Positions 8,957 to 17,470 of a stretch of DNA of 41,041 nt are shown here, in pieces; the stretch's first letter is position 1; every line of letters begins with the position of its first letter. Where the stretch lies: NCBI GenBank assembly GCA_010028905.1, contig RGZZ01000004.1, positions 1 through 41,041 on the forward strand, read 5' to 3'. The DNA comes from Pseudomonadota bacterium (GTDB lineage Bacteria; Vulcanimicrobiota; Xenobia; RGZZ01). A program made the translations under genes and the position numbers. The notes under the pieces are model-generated. The model was not told where the DNA came from. It was given only the letters and a program-made list of their open reading frames with translations, and did no database searches.

Positions 8957-10075
8957 CTACTCGCGCTCGGGACGTCTGGCAAGCGTGACCCACGAGGCAC
9001 ACGCGCAGAGCAGCGCGCATGCGACGAGGAGCCCCGTAGCCTTCCAGGCCGACTCGAGCCCCCCCGACTCGACCAGGGTCTGCTGCAGCCCCTCCACCAA
9101 CCAGTGGCCGGGCGTGAGCCTCACCCACGCGGGACGCGCTGCCTGGCTTCCCAGAACAGTCGGAAGGAACACGAGCATGAACACCACGGGGAGGCCGGCA
9201 TTGGCCGCCGCGAGGTTGGGGAACAGGCCTCCCATCCATAGGCCGAAGGCAACGGCGAATGCGCTGCCGGCGGCCATGACAACCAGGACACCCGAGAGTG
9301 GCGGATGGAGCAGACCGCAGAGACCGATGGTCGCAACCGCCGCCGCCAGGGAGAGGCCCCAGACGACGATGGCCTTGCCCAGCAGCACCCCTGCGGGGGA
9401 TGCTCCCGTGACACGTATGGCGCGCATCGTTCCACGCTCCCGCTCTTCAACGAGAGATGTGGCAGCGATGCCGAACCCCATGAGCAGCTCGAACACGATG
9501 AAACCCATCACCCACTGGGCCCGCATCGCACCCGCGGCCTCTGGCCCGACAGGTTCGAGGGAGAGCGAGACGGGGCTGCGCTGGCCGGCGCGCACGCGCA
9601 GCATCTCGGTCAATGCGGCAACGGCGGCAGCCACGTGGGGAGGGGAATCACGACGTACGAGCACCGAGACCTGAGGCTGCGCCTCCGAACCCAGGCGTTC
9701 GTCGAAGTCTCTGGGCAGGATGAGCGCCAGATCGACAGTGCGGGTCTCCACGCGCTCACGGGCTTCACGCGTATCAGCAACCTCTGACACATCGAACGCA
9801 CCCGTGAGCGTGAGAAGCGCGCGGGTCTTCTCATCAGAGCCACGAAGCACCGTGACCCGGACGATACCAGAATGCCGTACCCTCTCCATCACGTGCACGA
9901 ACACGAGAGCCAGGAAGACGGGCGCCAGCAGACTGACGATGAGGGTGCGATTTCGTCGCAGATCGGCAAGTTCCTTCAAGACGACGGCCCTGACGACGTT
10001 CGAGAGACGCGGGGCGGTTGGCTCCGCCCCGAGGTCAACCCTTTCCACGGCACCCGTGGAGGAGTGACGTTGCAC
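8957..10075 (-). CDS. ABC-2 type transporter permease (NatB/YhaP-like)
   Basis: 372-residue membrane protein. An N-terminal anchor (LIVSLLAPVFLALVFVHV) is followed by an extracytoplasmic domain of about 130 residues. Five or so C-terminal membrane segments follow, around MGFIVFELLMGFGIAATSLVEERERGT. The segment SLVEERERGTMRAIRVTGAS is characteristic of ABC-2 permeases. Such proteins form the membrane channel of exporters of drugs, sodium or polysaccharide. No cognate ATPase gene is adjacent, so the energising partner must be elsewhere. The start is GTG 10075 without a good ribosome site, so the exact N-terminus is uncertain. It is 37 bases upstream of rho and may be co-transcribed with it. 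Confidence 0.85.
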   Translation of the reverse strand: MQRHSSTGAVERVDLGAEPTAPRLSNVVRAVVLKELADLRRNRTLIVSLLAPVFLALVFVHVMERVRHSGIVRVTVLRGSDEKTRALLTLTGAFDVSEVADTREARERVETRTVDLALILPRDFDERLGSEAQPQVSVLVRRDSPPHVAAAVAALTEMLRVRAGQRSPVSLSLEPVGPEAAGAMRAQWVMGFIVFELLMGFGIAATSLVEERERGTMRAIRVTGASPAGVLLGKAIVVWGLSLAAAVATIGLCGLLHPPLSGVLVVMAAGSAFAVAFGLWMGGLFPNLAAANAGLPVVFMLVFLPTVLGSQAARPAWVRLTPGHWLVEGLQQTLVESGGLESAWKATGLLVACALLCACASWVTLARRPERE

Positions 10076-10108
10076 ACTGGCTGAGACAGACCTTGCCTGG
10101 GGCGATCA

Positions 10109-10690
10109 CTACGGCTGGATTTCGGCTTTCGGCAGCTTCTTCTTCACAAACTCGCGGGCCTCGTGGAAGGAGGCGTCGTCGCCAACCGTGATGTCGACGA
10201 TGTAGACGGTAGCCATCTTCTTCACCTTCTCCTCCTGCACAGAGAGGTTGACCACCACGGTCTTCGTGACCGCAGAAACCCGCGCCTGCGCGGCGGCGGT
10301 CGTCGTAAAGGTCTCCTTGAGGCGGATCAGGCAGGTGGTGTCGCCCTTGACGACTGTGGAGGGGAACCCCCCCATCTGCAGGGCACGGGCGATTCCGGCC
10401 GTGCGCTCGGGCTCCATCTCGAGGCCCGCGATGTAACGCCCCGTCGGAACGAGGGCTTCGGTCTTCGACGAGCTGACGACCGCCGTCTGGATGAACTTCT
10501 CTTTCTTGAGGGCCCCCACGAGACCGTCAGCGGCACTCTTGTCGAGAACTCGCACGTGCAGCGTGGGCGCGACCGCGGCGGTCGTGTTGGTCGCCCCAGC
10601 ACGACCCGCCATCACGAGGAGCAGGCCGTTGACGGTGATGCCGATGAAGAGCACGAACAGGCTCAGACGACGGGCGATGGTGAGAACCAA
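10109..10690 (-). CDS. Unknown protein with N-terminal signal anchor
   Basis: 193 residues, not recognised. An N-terminal hydrophobic segment (LFVLFIGITVNGLLLVMAG) after a short basic start indicates export or membrane anchoring. The rest is a compact alpha/beta region with two similar halves: an SPOR-like pattern HVRVLDKSAADGLVGALKK with later YIAGLEMEPERTAGIARALQ. This would suit an envelope domain, but the similarity to SPOR is only by eye. The start codon is TTG 10690 with AGAGG about nine bases upstream. It lies between the glycosyltransferase and the ABC-2 permease on the same strand, 33 bases from each neighbour, which suggests an envelope-related role in the same operon. Confidence 0.7.
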   Translation of the reverse strand: MVLTIARRLSLFVLFIGITVNGLLLVMAGRAGATNTTAAVAPTLHVRVLDKSAADGLVGALKKEKFIQTAVVSSSKTEALVPTGRYIAGLEMEPERTAGIARALQMGGFPSTVVKGDTTCLIRLKETFTTTAAAQARVSAVTKTVVVNLSVQEEKVKKMATVYIVDITVGDDASFHEAREFVKKKLPKAEIQP

Positions 10691-10723
10691 CTGCAGGCAC
10701 CTCTTCCGAACATAGGGTTCGGG

Positions 10724-12079
10724 TCAGTCGACGACCTCGGCCAGGGGCAAGGACATGGACGGTACGTGAGCGACAGAGACCCGAGGCTGGTCGCCGCGGT
10801 GCTCGGTCTTGTCCCAGCGGATGCCATCGAGGTTCTTGAGGCAGTTGACGAACCCCAGGGGCACCGCGAGAACCCAGATGAAGTTGTAGGCCCAGTACAG
10901 CACGACGCGCGTCACGGTTCGCGGCACCGAGAGCTGCTGCATCGTGAGGATGCCAAGGAAGGTGACGGCGAAGAACACGCCGGAGGCGGAGGCGAACAGC
11001 CACCACGGCACCGAGTTCGTCAGCGGGGTTCCGCTGGCATAGCCGATGCCGAGAGCCAGGTACGCCACCAGCATCCACATCGGGATGAGGCACCGCACAA
11101 GACTGGTGAAGCCGTCGAAGCGCTTGAAGAGAGGCATCGGGCGCGTCAGCATGGGCCAGGAGTAGTCGAACAGGCACTTGATGAAGCCCTCCGACCACCG
11201 CACGCGCTGACGCAGCAAGGCGTGCCCGTGGGAGACCGCTTCCTGCCAGAGCACGGCTTCGCCACAGTAGCGGACGCTGTACCCGTTCATGAGGAGGCGC
11301 AGGGTGAGGTCGAGGTCTTCGGTGGCGGAGAGCTCGTTCCAGCCCCCTACCTCTTCGACAGCCGTGCGACGGGTGAGCTGACCGTTGCCGCCGAGGCCGG
11401 TCATGCCGTTCAAGACGTCTTTCGAGCTCTGCGCCAGGTGAGCCAGAACCGAGAACTCGTCTTCCTGGGCGAGGGTCAGGAGATTCTCTTGAGCATTGTA
11501 GATGCGTACGCGCCCCTGCACACCGCCCACCTCGGGATCGATCATGCAGGGCACGCTCTTGATCAGGAAGTTCGATTCAACGCGGGTATCGGCGTCGAAC
11601 ACGGCAATGACCTCGCCGCGGCTCGCGCGCAAGCCGTGGTTGAGCACGGCTGACTTGCCCTTTGCGCACTCCGGCGGCTTGCGCTCGACGATCTTGAGCA
11701 AGGGGAGCTCGCGCTGCAGCGACTGGAGGATCGCCAGCGTGTCGTCGGTAGAGCCGTCGTCGACGACCACGACCTCGAAGTTCGGCTTGCCCTTCTTGCG
11801 GTAGTTCATCTGGCACAGCGAGCGGACCGTGGCCTCGATGACCTCCTGCTCGTTGTGCGCCGCGATGAGGCACGATACGAACGGACGGTAGCAGTCGCTC
11901 TTCAGGGCGCCCTTGCGGCTGCGGTCGCCCAGACCGGCGAAGAGCATGATGCCGCTGAGGATGGTGAAGATGCCGATGGTGATGTGAAGCCAGTCGATCT
12001 GCCCGAAGGCGATGGCGGAGGCGAGCGTGGCGACGAGCGCGCAGATGATCAGGGCAGATCCCCACGTCCAGGCCTTCAC
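10724..12079 (-). CDS. Membrane family 2 glycosyltransferase, processive (PgaC/hyaluronan-synthase-like)
   Basis: 451 residues. Two N-terminal membrane segments are followed by a cytoplasmic GT-A catalytic domain and about four C-terminal membrane segments. The catalytic signatures are complete: VVVDDGST (104-111), DAD (162-164), TED (253-255) and QRVRW (291-295). The QxxRW motif marks processive synthases such as PgaC/IcaA (poly-N-acetylglucosamine), chitin, cellulose and hyaluronan synthases. A NodB-type deacetylase is transcribed divergently next door, which fits an amino-sugar polymer, but the sugar cannot be read from sequence. The start is GTG 12079 with AGGAG seven bases before it; the frame is open to 12466, but that stretch is intergenic sequence and the start of the deacetylase. 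Confidence 0.92.
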   Translation of the reverse strand: MKAWTWGSALIICALVATLASAIAFGQIDWLHITIGIFTILSGIMLFAGLGDRSRKGALKSDCYRPFVSCLIAAHNEQEVIEATVRSLCQMNYRKKGKPNFEVVVVDDGSTDDTLAILQSLQRELPLLKIVERKPPECAKGKSAVLNHGLRASRGEVIAVFDADTRVESNFLIKSVPCMIDPEVGGVQGRVRIYNAQENLLTLAQEDEFSVLAHLAQSSKDVLNGMTGLGGNGQLTRRTAVEEVGGWNELSATEDLDLTLRLLMNGYSVRYCGEAVLWQEAVSHGHALLRQRVRWSEGFIKCLFDYSWPMLTRPMPLFKRFDGFTSLVRCLIPMWMLVAYLALGIGYASGTPLTNSVPWWLFASASGVFFAVTFLGILTMQQLSVPRTVTRVVLYWAYNFIWVLAVPLGFVNCLKNLDGIRWDKTEHRGDQPRVSVAHVPSMSLPLAEVVD

Positions 12080-12086
12080 GTCGTCA

Positions 12087-12091
12087 CTCCT
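12087..12091 (-). promoter_or_regulatory. Ribosome binding site fixing the GTG start of the glycosyltransferase
   Basis: AGGAG on the minus strand seven bases before GTG 12079; it rejects a 129-codon upstream extension. Confidence 0.7.
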
Positions 12092-12147
12092 CACGTCTCG
12101 GATTCGCACCCCAGGCTGGTCGTGGCCAGGGCGCTTGGCGGTCTCAG

Positions 12148-12172
12148 CCCCCCCTGCGGCTGCACGGGGGGG
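12148..12172. repeat. Hairpin with seven-base C and G arms
   Basis: Seven consecutive C (12148-12154) can pair with seven consecutive G (12166-12172) around an 11-base loop, in the divergent promoter region between the glycosyltransferase and the deacetylase. There is no T tract, so it is not a typical terminator. Function unknown. Confidence 0.5.
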
Positions 12173-12218
12173 ACAGAATGCGCGGGGGGCAGGTTCAACG
12201 TGAACGAGAACTTTCCTG

Positions 12219-12250
12219 CCTCTCCCCTGCCGCTCTTGCCCAGGGAGAGG
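12219..12250. repeat. Inverted repeat CCTCTCCC(C)TG/CAGGGAGAGG in divergent intergenic region
   Basis: Arms 12219-12229 and 12241-12250 pair over ten base pairs with one bulged C and an 11-base loop. Elements of this general type (CCTCTCCC...GGGAGAGG) occur as dispersed intergenic palindromes in several GC-rich genomes, so it could be a REP-like repeat. No second copy was seen in this window. It lies about 80 bases upstream of the deacetylase start. Confidence 0.5.
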
Positions 12251-12332
12251 TGAGGGCGAAACCGCTTCCAGGAACTGCCCGCCCCCGCATCGAACCTCGC
12301 ACGGCCGCATTCCCGATCGACCTGGAAGGCCC

Positions 12333-13232
12333 ATGACAGAGACACCCGACCCGACACCTCCTTCCCCCCGGCCGCTCATCGCGCGCCTGCTCGGCAGCCT
12401 GGGCAGGGTGCTGCTCGGGTGCATCATCGTGGCCGCCGCAGGCTTCATGACCCTGGCCACGGCCAAGCTGTACGTGCACGCCCGCCGTCAGGTGGTGCCG
12501 CTCATCGTGACGCCTGGCATCCCCTACGCGCACACCGTGTCTCCCCCGCTCGACCGCGTGATCCGGCGCATGAAGGAGATGGTGTGGATTCGCATGGGGT
12601 GGACGCCGAACACCACGCCGAAGGCCATCGCGTTCACCTTTGACGACGGCCCCTACGCCCAGCTCACCCCGCAGCTGCTCGACCTGCTGAAACGCCACCA
12701 GGTCAAGGCCACGTTCTTCATTGAAGGCAAGGACGCCCAGATGCACCCCGAGCTCGTGCGGCGCATCGCTGACGACGGCCACGAGCTCGGCAACCACTCG
12801 TTCACCCATGCCTCGCTGGTCGGGCTCGACGAGGTGGGCATCGCGCGAGAGCTGAACGAGACCGACAGGCTCATCCGGCGGCTCACGGGCATCGCCACCC
12901 CCATCATGCGCCCGCCCGGCGGCCGTCTCGACCGCTCGCGCTGCGCATTCGTGCAGAAGCTCGGCTACACCGTGGTCAACGACAACGACAACCCGGGCGA
13001 CTACCGCGAGAGCGAGCCATCACGGCTCTACGACTTCATCTTGATGCACTCGAGCCGCTGCGCCATCATCTGCCTGCACTCCGGTCGCCTGGTGACGATA
13101 CGCGCGCTCCCCACCATCATCGACGCCTATCGCAAGAAGGGCTACCAGTTCGTGACGATCTCCGAGCTGGCAAAGCTCGAGGGCATCGCCATCCCTCCCC
13201 TCCCCGCGAACATCTCGTCGACGGGGCACTGA
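12333..13232 (+). CDS. Polysaccharide deacetylase, NodB homology domain, membrane-anchored
   Basis: 299 residues. An N-terminal membrane anchor (about 25-45) is followed by a NodB (carbohydrate esterase 4) domain from about 97. Motifs are in order: TFDDGP (102-107, catalytic base and metal ligand), HSFTH (155-159, metal ligands), RPPGGR (193-198), DNDNPGDY in place of the usual DxxDW, and CLHSG with His249. Family enzymes remove N-acetyl groups from chitin, peptidoglycan or poly-N-acetylglucosamine outside the membrane. The divergent glycosyltransferase suggests the pair makes and deacetylates one polymer; this is inference. ATG 12333 has GGAAGG upstream. The convergent ftsY stop is 13 bases downstream. 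Confidence 0.93.
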   Translation: MTETPDPTPPSPRPLIARLLGSLGRVLLGCIIVAAAGFMTLATAKLYVHARRQVVPLIVTPGIPYAHTVSPPLDRVIRRMKEMVWIRMGWTPNTTPKAIAFTFDDGPYAQLTPQLLDLLKRHQVKATFFIEGKDAQMHPELVRRIADDGHELGNHSFTHASLVGLDEVGIARELNETDRLIRRLTGIATPIMRPPGGRLDRSRCAFVQKLGYTVVNDNDNPGDYRESEPSRLYDFILMHSSRCAIICLHSGRLVTIRALPTIIDAYRKKGYQFVTISELAKLEGIAIPPLPANISSTGH

Positions 13233-13245
13233 CCCCCAGGGCGCG

Positions 13246-14349
13246 TCACTCGGTGGCGAACAAGGCGTCGAGGAAGGCGGCGGGGTCGAACGGCCTCAGG
13301 TCTTCGACCGACTCGCCGACCCCGATGAACTTCACGGGAATCTTGAGCTCATCGGCGATGGCCAGCACGATGCCGCCCTTCGCTGTGCCATCGAGCTTGG
13401 CCAGCACGATGCCGGTGACATCGACCGCGGCGCTGAAGGTGCGGGCCTGGGCCAGCGCGTTCTGTCCGTTGGTGGCCACGAGCAGCACCTCGTGCGGGGC
13501 GTCCGGGATCTGGCGCTGCATGACGCGGCGCACCTTCTTGAGCTCTTCCATGAGGTTGGCCTTCGAGTGCAGGCGACCCGCCGTGTCGACGATGACGAGG
13601 TCGGCTTCGCGCGCCTTGCCGGCCGCCAGCGTGTCGAACGCCACAGCCGCCGGATCGCTGCCTTCGGCGTGACGCACAAGCTCGACCCCGGTGCGCTCGG
13701 CCCACACGGCCAGCTGATCGATGGCGGCGGCGCGAAAGGTGTCAGCCGCCCCGAGAACAACCTTCTGGCCGGCGTTCTTGAGCTGCCACGACAGCTTGCC
13801 GATGGTGGTGGTCTTGCCCGCGCCGTTGACCCCCACCACCATCACCACGGTCGGCCCCGACGGGGCAGCGAGCAGCCCTCCGCCAGACGACGCGAGCATC
13901 GACGCCAGCTCGGCCTTGAGCACCTCGGTGAGCTGCTCCGGCTCGGTGAGCCCGCGCTCCTTGACCACCGCGCGCATGGCGTCGATGATCTTGAGGCTGG
14001 TCTGCACGCCCACGTCGGCGGTGATGAGAATCTCTTCGAGCTCTTCCCAGAACTTCTCGTCGATGCGCTTGTGCAGGCGAAAGAGGGTCTGCACGCTCGA
14101 CACGAAGCCCTCGCGGGTCTTCTTGAGCCCATCGCGCAGGCGCGTCATCGAGGGGCCGATGATGGCCACCTCGGTGACGTCCTTGTTCAGCTCTTGCCAC
14201 ACGCGCTTCAGCAGACTCGGCTTCTCCGGCTCTGCGGCGGTCTCCACGGCGATGGGGGCGGGGGGCGCCGGCTCGGCGGCCTCCTGGGCCGCAGCCTCTT
14301 CCTGCTTCTTCAGGCGCCCGCGCAGCTTGTCTGCAAAACGATCGAACAC
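13246..14349 (-). CDS. ftsY: Signal recognition particle receptor FtsY
   Basis: 367-residue SRP-type GTPase that docks ribosome-SRP complexes at the inner membrane. A basic N-terminal helix (FDRFADKLRGRLKKQEE) is followed by a short acidic, Pro/Ala-rich linker. The N domain starts near LLKRVWQELNKD. The G domain has G1 GVNGAGKTTT (about 173-182), DTFRAAAIDQL, DTAGR and LAKLDGTAKGG. The start is GTG 14349 because AGGAGG lies five bases upstream; the frame extends nine codons further. It is transcribed after two sugar-type ABC permeases, 70 bases away, so its own promoter may lie in that gap. Confidence 0.97.
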   Translation of the reverse strand: MFDRFADKLRGRLKKQEEAAAQEAAEPAPPAPIAVETAAEPEKPSLLKRVWQELNKDVTEVAIIGPSMTRLRDGLKKTREGFVSSVQTLFRLHKRIDEKFWEELEEILITADVGVQTSLKIIDAMRAVVKERGLTEPEQLTEVLKAELASMLASSGGGLLAAPSGPTVVMVVGVNGAGKTTTIGKLSWQLKNAGQKVVLGAADTFRAAAIDQLAVWAERTGVELVRHAEGSDPAAVAFDTLAAGKAREADLVIVDTAGRLHSKANLMEELKKVRRVMQRQIPDAPHEVLLVATNGQNALAQARTFSAAVDVTGIVLAKLDGTAKGGIVLAIADELKIPVKFIGVGESVEDLRPFDPAAFLDALFATE

Positions 14350-14354
14350 GACAA

Positions 14355-14360
14355 CCTCCT
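14355..14360 (-). promoter_or_regulatory. Ribosome binding site fixing the GTG start of ftsY
   Basis: AGGAGG on the minus strand, five bases before GTG 14349. Confidence 0.75.
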
Positions 14361-14419
14361 GGTCGATGAGACCCACGATTGAGAACTCGTCTCAGAGACG
14401 ATCAGGCCTGTCTCAAAGC

Positions 14420-15247
14420 CTATTTCACAGCGCCGGCCGTGATCCCCTTGATGAATGCGCGCTGCATGAGCACGAACAAGACGATGACGGGGATCATCGA
14501 CAGCACGGAGCCCGCGGCAATCTTGGCAAACGACTTGTCAAATACCTCCGCCATGAACTCCAACCCCACGGCGAGCGGGTAGCGCTCCTGGTGCTTCAGA
14601 ACGACGAGCGGCCAGACGAATGCGTTCCAGTACCCCACGAACGAGAACAGCCCGAGGGTGGCCAGCGAAGGCAGGGAGAGCGGCACCAGCACCCGCCACC
14701 ATATCACGACATCGCTTGCCCCGTCGAGACGCGCGGCCTCGTCGAGCTCCTTGGGAACCGTCAGGTACGCCTGGCGCATGAGGAAGATGCCGAAGACGCT
14801 CACGGCGCTGGGCAGCACCACAGCCGCGTAGGTGTCGAACAGGCCGAGGGCGCGGATGGTGGTGAAGTTCACGATCATGCCGGCCTGCACGGGCAGCATC
14901 ATCGTGGCCAGCAGCAGCCCCGAGACCACGCCCTTTCCACGAAACTCGAGCCGCGCCAGCGGATAGGCCGCAAGCGACGCGAGCACAAGCTCGAGAGCCA
15001 CCCCGGACACGCAGATGACCAGCGTGTTCATGAAGAGGTGCATCTCTGTGAACGTGCGCCAGACATCGCCATAGAAGCGCAACGTCGGGTTCACGTGGCC
15101 GTCGCGAAGCGCCTGCAGGGCGCTGCCCTCGGTGATCGACGCCAGCGCCAGGTAGGCGAACGGTCCAACCATGATCAGCGAGAGCGCCATCAGCACCGCG
15201 TAGGCCACGATACGACGACCGACGGGCCCCTTGGGACGGCTATCCAT
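14420..15247 (-). CDS. Carbohydrate-type ABC transporter permease, MalG family
   Basis: 275-residue inner-membrane protein with six predicted segments. The binding-protein-dependent transport motif ELDEAARLDGAS (EAA at 170-172 and Gly176) contacts the ATPase in known systems. The N-terminal anchor and C-terminal arrangement resemble MalG/UgpE, which import sugars or glycerol-phosphate with a partner permease. Its start overlaps the end of the MalF-like gene by eight bases, a sign of translational coupling. No solute-binding protein or MalK-type ATPase gene is in the neighbourhood, so substrate and energy source are unknown. Confidence 0.9.
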   Translation of the reverse strand: MDSRPKGPVGRRIVAYAVLMALSLIMVGPFAYLALASITEGSALQALRDGHVNPTLRFYGDVWRTFTEMHLFMNTLVICVSGVALELVLASLAAYPLARLEFRGKGVVSGLLLATMMLPVQAGMIVNFTTIRALGLFDTYAAVVLPSAVSVFGIFLMRQAYLTVPKELDEAARLDGASDVVIWWRVLVPLSLPSLATLGLFSFVGYWNAFVWPLVVLKHQERYPLAVGLEFMAEVFDKSFAKIAAGSVLSMIPVIVLFVLMQRAFIKGITAGAVK

Positions 15248-16139
15248 ACGACTGCAGCCCCCCTTCGCGGAAGTACCGCAGGTTCACGTACGAGATGACC
15301 CCCACGAAGAGTCCCAGCACCAGGGCGAGCGCGGCCGCGTAACCCATCGAGTAGTCGGTGAAGGCCACCTCGAAGATGTAGTAGCCGAGGGTGGTGGTGG
15401 CGTGCTCAGGCCCGCCCCGGGTCATGACGTAGATCTCGGTGAAGACCTTGAACGCCGCGATGCACGAGACGATGCTGCAGAGCGCCAGCGTGGGGCGCAG
15501 CAGGGGAACTGTCACGCGGAAGAAGACCTGCACGGGCGAAGCGCCGTCGATGCGCGCGGCTTCCTCGAACTCGGGCGGAATCGCCTGCAGCCCTGCGAGG
15601 TAGAGCAGCACATAGTACCCCAGACCCTGCCACACCGTCACGAACATCACCGACCAGAGCGCCAGATGACCATCGGTGAGCCAGCCCACCCGCCGCGGAA
15701 GAACGCCCAGCACGTCGACCAGCAGCGTGTTGAGCAGCCCGTCGCTCTGGTACACCCAGTGCCACGCGATGCCCACCACAACCACCGAGGTGATCACCGG
15801 AACGTACATCGCCGCGCGTATGAAGGTGAGGCCGCGCAGACGCTGGTTCAGCACGACCGCGAGCGCCATGGCGAGCAGCTGCAGCACCGGCACCACCAGC
15901 AGGTAGCGCACCGAGTTCAGCAGCGCGATGTGGAAGTAGCGGTCGTGCGACATCTCGACGAAGTTGGCCATGCCGACGAAACGCGGCGCAAGGAGCCGGC
16001 CCTGCGCATCGTGGGCCAGCAGGCTCCAGTCGCAGAACGCCAGCCAGATGCCGTAGATGAACGGATAGAACGTGAACAGCCCCAGCACGATGAGCGAGGG
16101 GGCGAGAAAGAGCCAGGCCACGCGGCCGGAGCGCTCCAC
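15240..16139 (-). CDS. Carbohydrate-type ABC transporter permease, MalF/UgpA family
   Basis: 299-residue inner-membrane permease, partner of the MalG-like protein. It opens with WLFLAPSLIVLGLFTFYPFIYG, typical of UgpA/MalF-type proteins. It carries the EAA loop EFEEAARIDGASPVQVF (EAA at 193-195, Gly199) and shows six membrane segments. The start is GTG 16139 with no clear ribosome site. The frame continues upstream into the end of the diiron-protein gene, whose stop is 24 bases away, so translation may be coupled to it. The import role is inferred from family; substrate not determinable. Confidence 0.88.
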   Translation of the reverse strand: MERSGRVAWLFLAPSLIVLGLFTFYPFIYGIWLAFCDWSLLAHDAQGRLLAPRFVGMANFVEMSHDRYFHIALLNSVRYLLVVPVLQLLAMALAVVLNQRLRGLTFIRAAMYVPVITSVVVVGIAWHWVYQSDGLLNTLLVDVLGVLPRRVGWLTDGHLALWSVMFVTVWQGLGYYVLLYLAGLQAIPPEFEEAARIDGASPVQVFFRVTVPLLRPTLALCSIVSCIAAFKVFTEIYVMTRGGPEHATTTLGYYIFEVAFTDYSMGYAAALALVLGLFVGVISYVNLRYFREGGLQSYG

Positions 16140-16162
16140 GTTCGATGCCGGCCCGCCGTCGA

Positions 16163-17291
16163 TCAGGCCGGCTGGGCTTCTTTGTCAGCGCCCGGCATGG
16201 GCGCCAGCCACGCCTCACCCGACTTGAAGATGGCGTCGAGCCGAGCCAGATCAGATGCCTGCGGCAGCGCCTCGAGCAGATGACGGGCGTAGGCTTCATC
16301 AGAGAGCCGCTCGCCGGACACCGAGTACGGCTGATCGGCGTGCTCGCCGATGCGGCGATTGAACCGCAGATCCGGCACCACGAGCTCAGGCGTTCCGGGC
16401 GCGGCTGCACGGTTGATCTGATCGATGAGCCCCTGCACCTCGCGATAGTAGGCCATGCGCGACAGGTCGTTGAGGGTGCTGCGGTCGACCGACTCGATGT
16501 CGGGCTGCGCGTGCTCGCGATAGCGCCCCTTCAGCCCCCACACGTAGGTCCACACCGCGGTGCTCGAGTTGTCCTTGCCGAAGAGATCGAGCGCGGTGGG
16601 CAGCCACTTGTTGAGGTACTTCTGCATGATGTCGATGGGAATCACGCCCGCCTGCATGATGCGCTTCAGCCCGAGGTGACCGGTGCGCAGGTGGTACGAT
16701 TCCTCGCCCAGCATGTAGGCCGTGCTGCGCGCCATGGGAGCGAACCCGCAGCGGGTGAGCATCTCGAGCTGGAACTTGCCGTCGCGGTCGACCAGCTCGG
16801 TGTAGTAGAAGAAGTCGATCCAGTGATCCATGGGCTCGTTGAACGCCCAGAGCAGGCGGCGGTTCGAGCGTGTGCCGCTCATGGCCACCGAGCGGCGCTC
16901 GAGCAGCTTCTGCGCCTCGCGCTTGCCGTCGTCGCCGAAGTACTGCACCAGCAGGTAGGCCATCTGCCAGCCGTGACGCCCCTCCTCGCGAATCACCCGC
17001 ACCAGCGACTGCAGGTCTTCACGCGTTGGAGCCGACTCGATGAGGCCGCGCTGCTGCTCAGAAGAGGCGAACTCGGTGTCGCCCTGAAAGCGGATGAGCT
17101 CCATGAGCGAGTCGCGGGCGTTCTGCGTGGGAATCTGCAGAACCGTCTCCCACTTCGGGCTGCCCTTCCAGTCGCCGAACTCGATCTCGTTCGACTTGAT
17201 GTCGTCGAAGCCGACGTGAAACTCGTACGGCTCGAGTGCGCTGCCAGACCTTGAAGTAGTCGGTCCAGTCGTCAAACGTCTTGATTCTCAT
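16163..17291 (-). CDS. BoxB/PaaA-like ferritin-fold diiron oxygenase subunit, N-terminus frameshifted
   Basis: The main frame (TTG 17275 to stop, 370 codons) matches the benzoyl-CoA epoxidase BoxB / phenylacetyl-CoA epoxidase PaaA type. The four-helix diiron ligand set appears intact: Glu68 (GDTEFAS), Glu98 and His101 (EEGRH), Glu160 (YYTELVDRDG), Glu192 and His195 (EESYH). The expected N-terminus MRIKTFDDWTDYFKVWQ is present at 17291 but in another frame. The shift falls between about 17230 and 17245, where the linker also looks a few residues short. This is either a real inactivating indel or a sequence error. Known relatives epoxidise CoA-linked aromatic rings with a reductase partner; none is seen here. 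It is followed by the two ABC permeases. Confidence 0.8.
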
Positions 17292-17470
17292 CGGTGCAGC
17301 ACCATCCATGCGTGTCTCGCGCCATGCGGAGACGATTCGGCGCCCGAGGCGGGCTTCACAGAAGCGGCGCGGGCGGTTCCTGGGCGCACACTTCCTCGGA
17401 GCGCAGGCGATTCCTCTTGGCCGCGCGAGGCGCGCAGACGGGCGCTGCAGCAGGGCGCGTGGCGCGCCGA

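Noticed and set aside
10163-11653. A 496-codon plus-strand open frame over the glycosyltransferase.
   Set aside because: Antisense to a gene with complete GT2 motifs; composition is that of a shadow frame.
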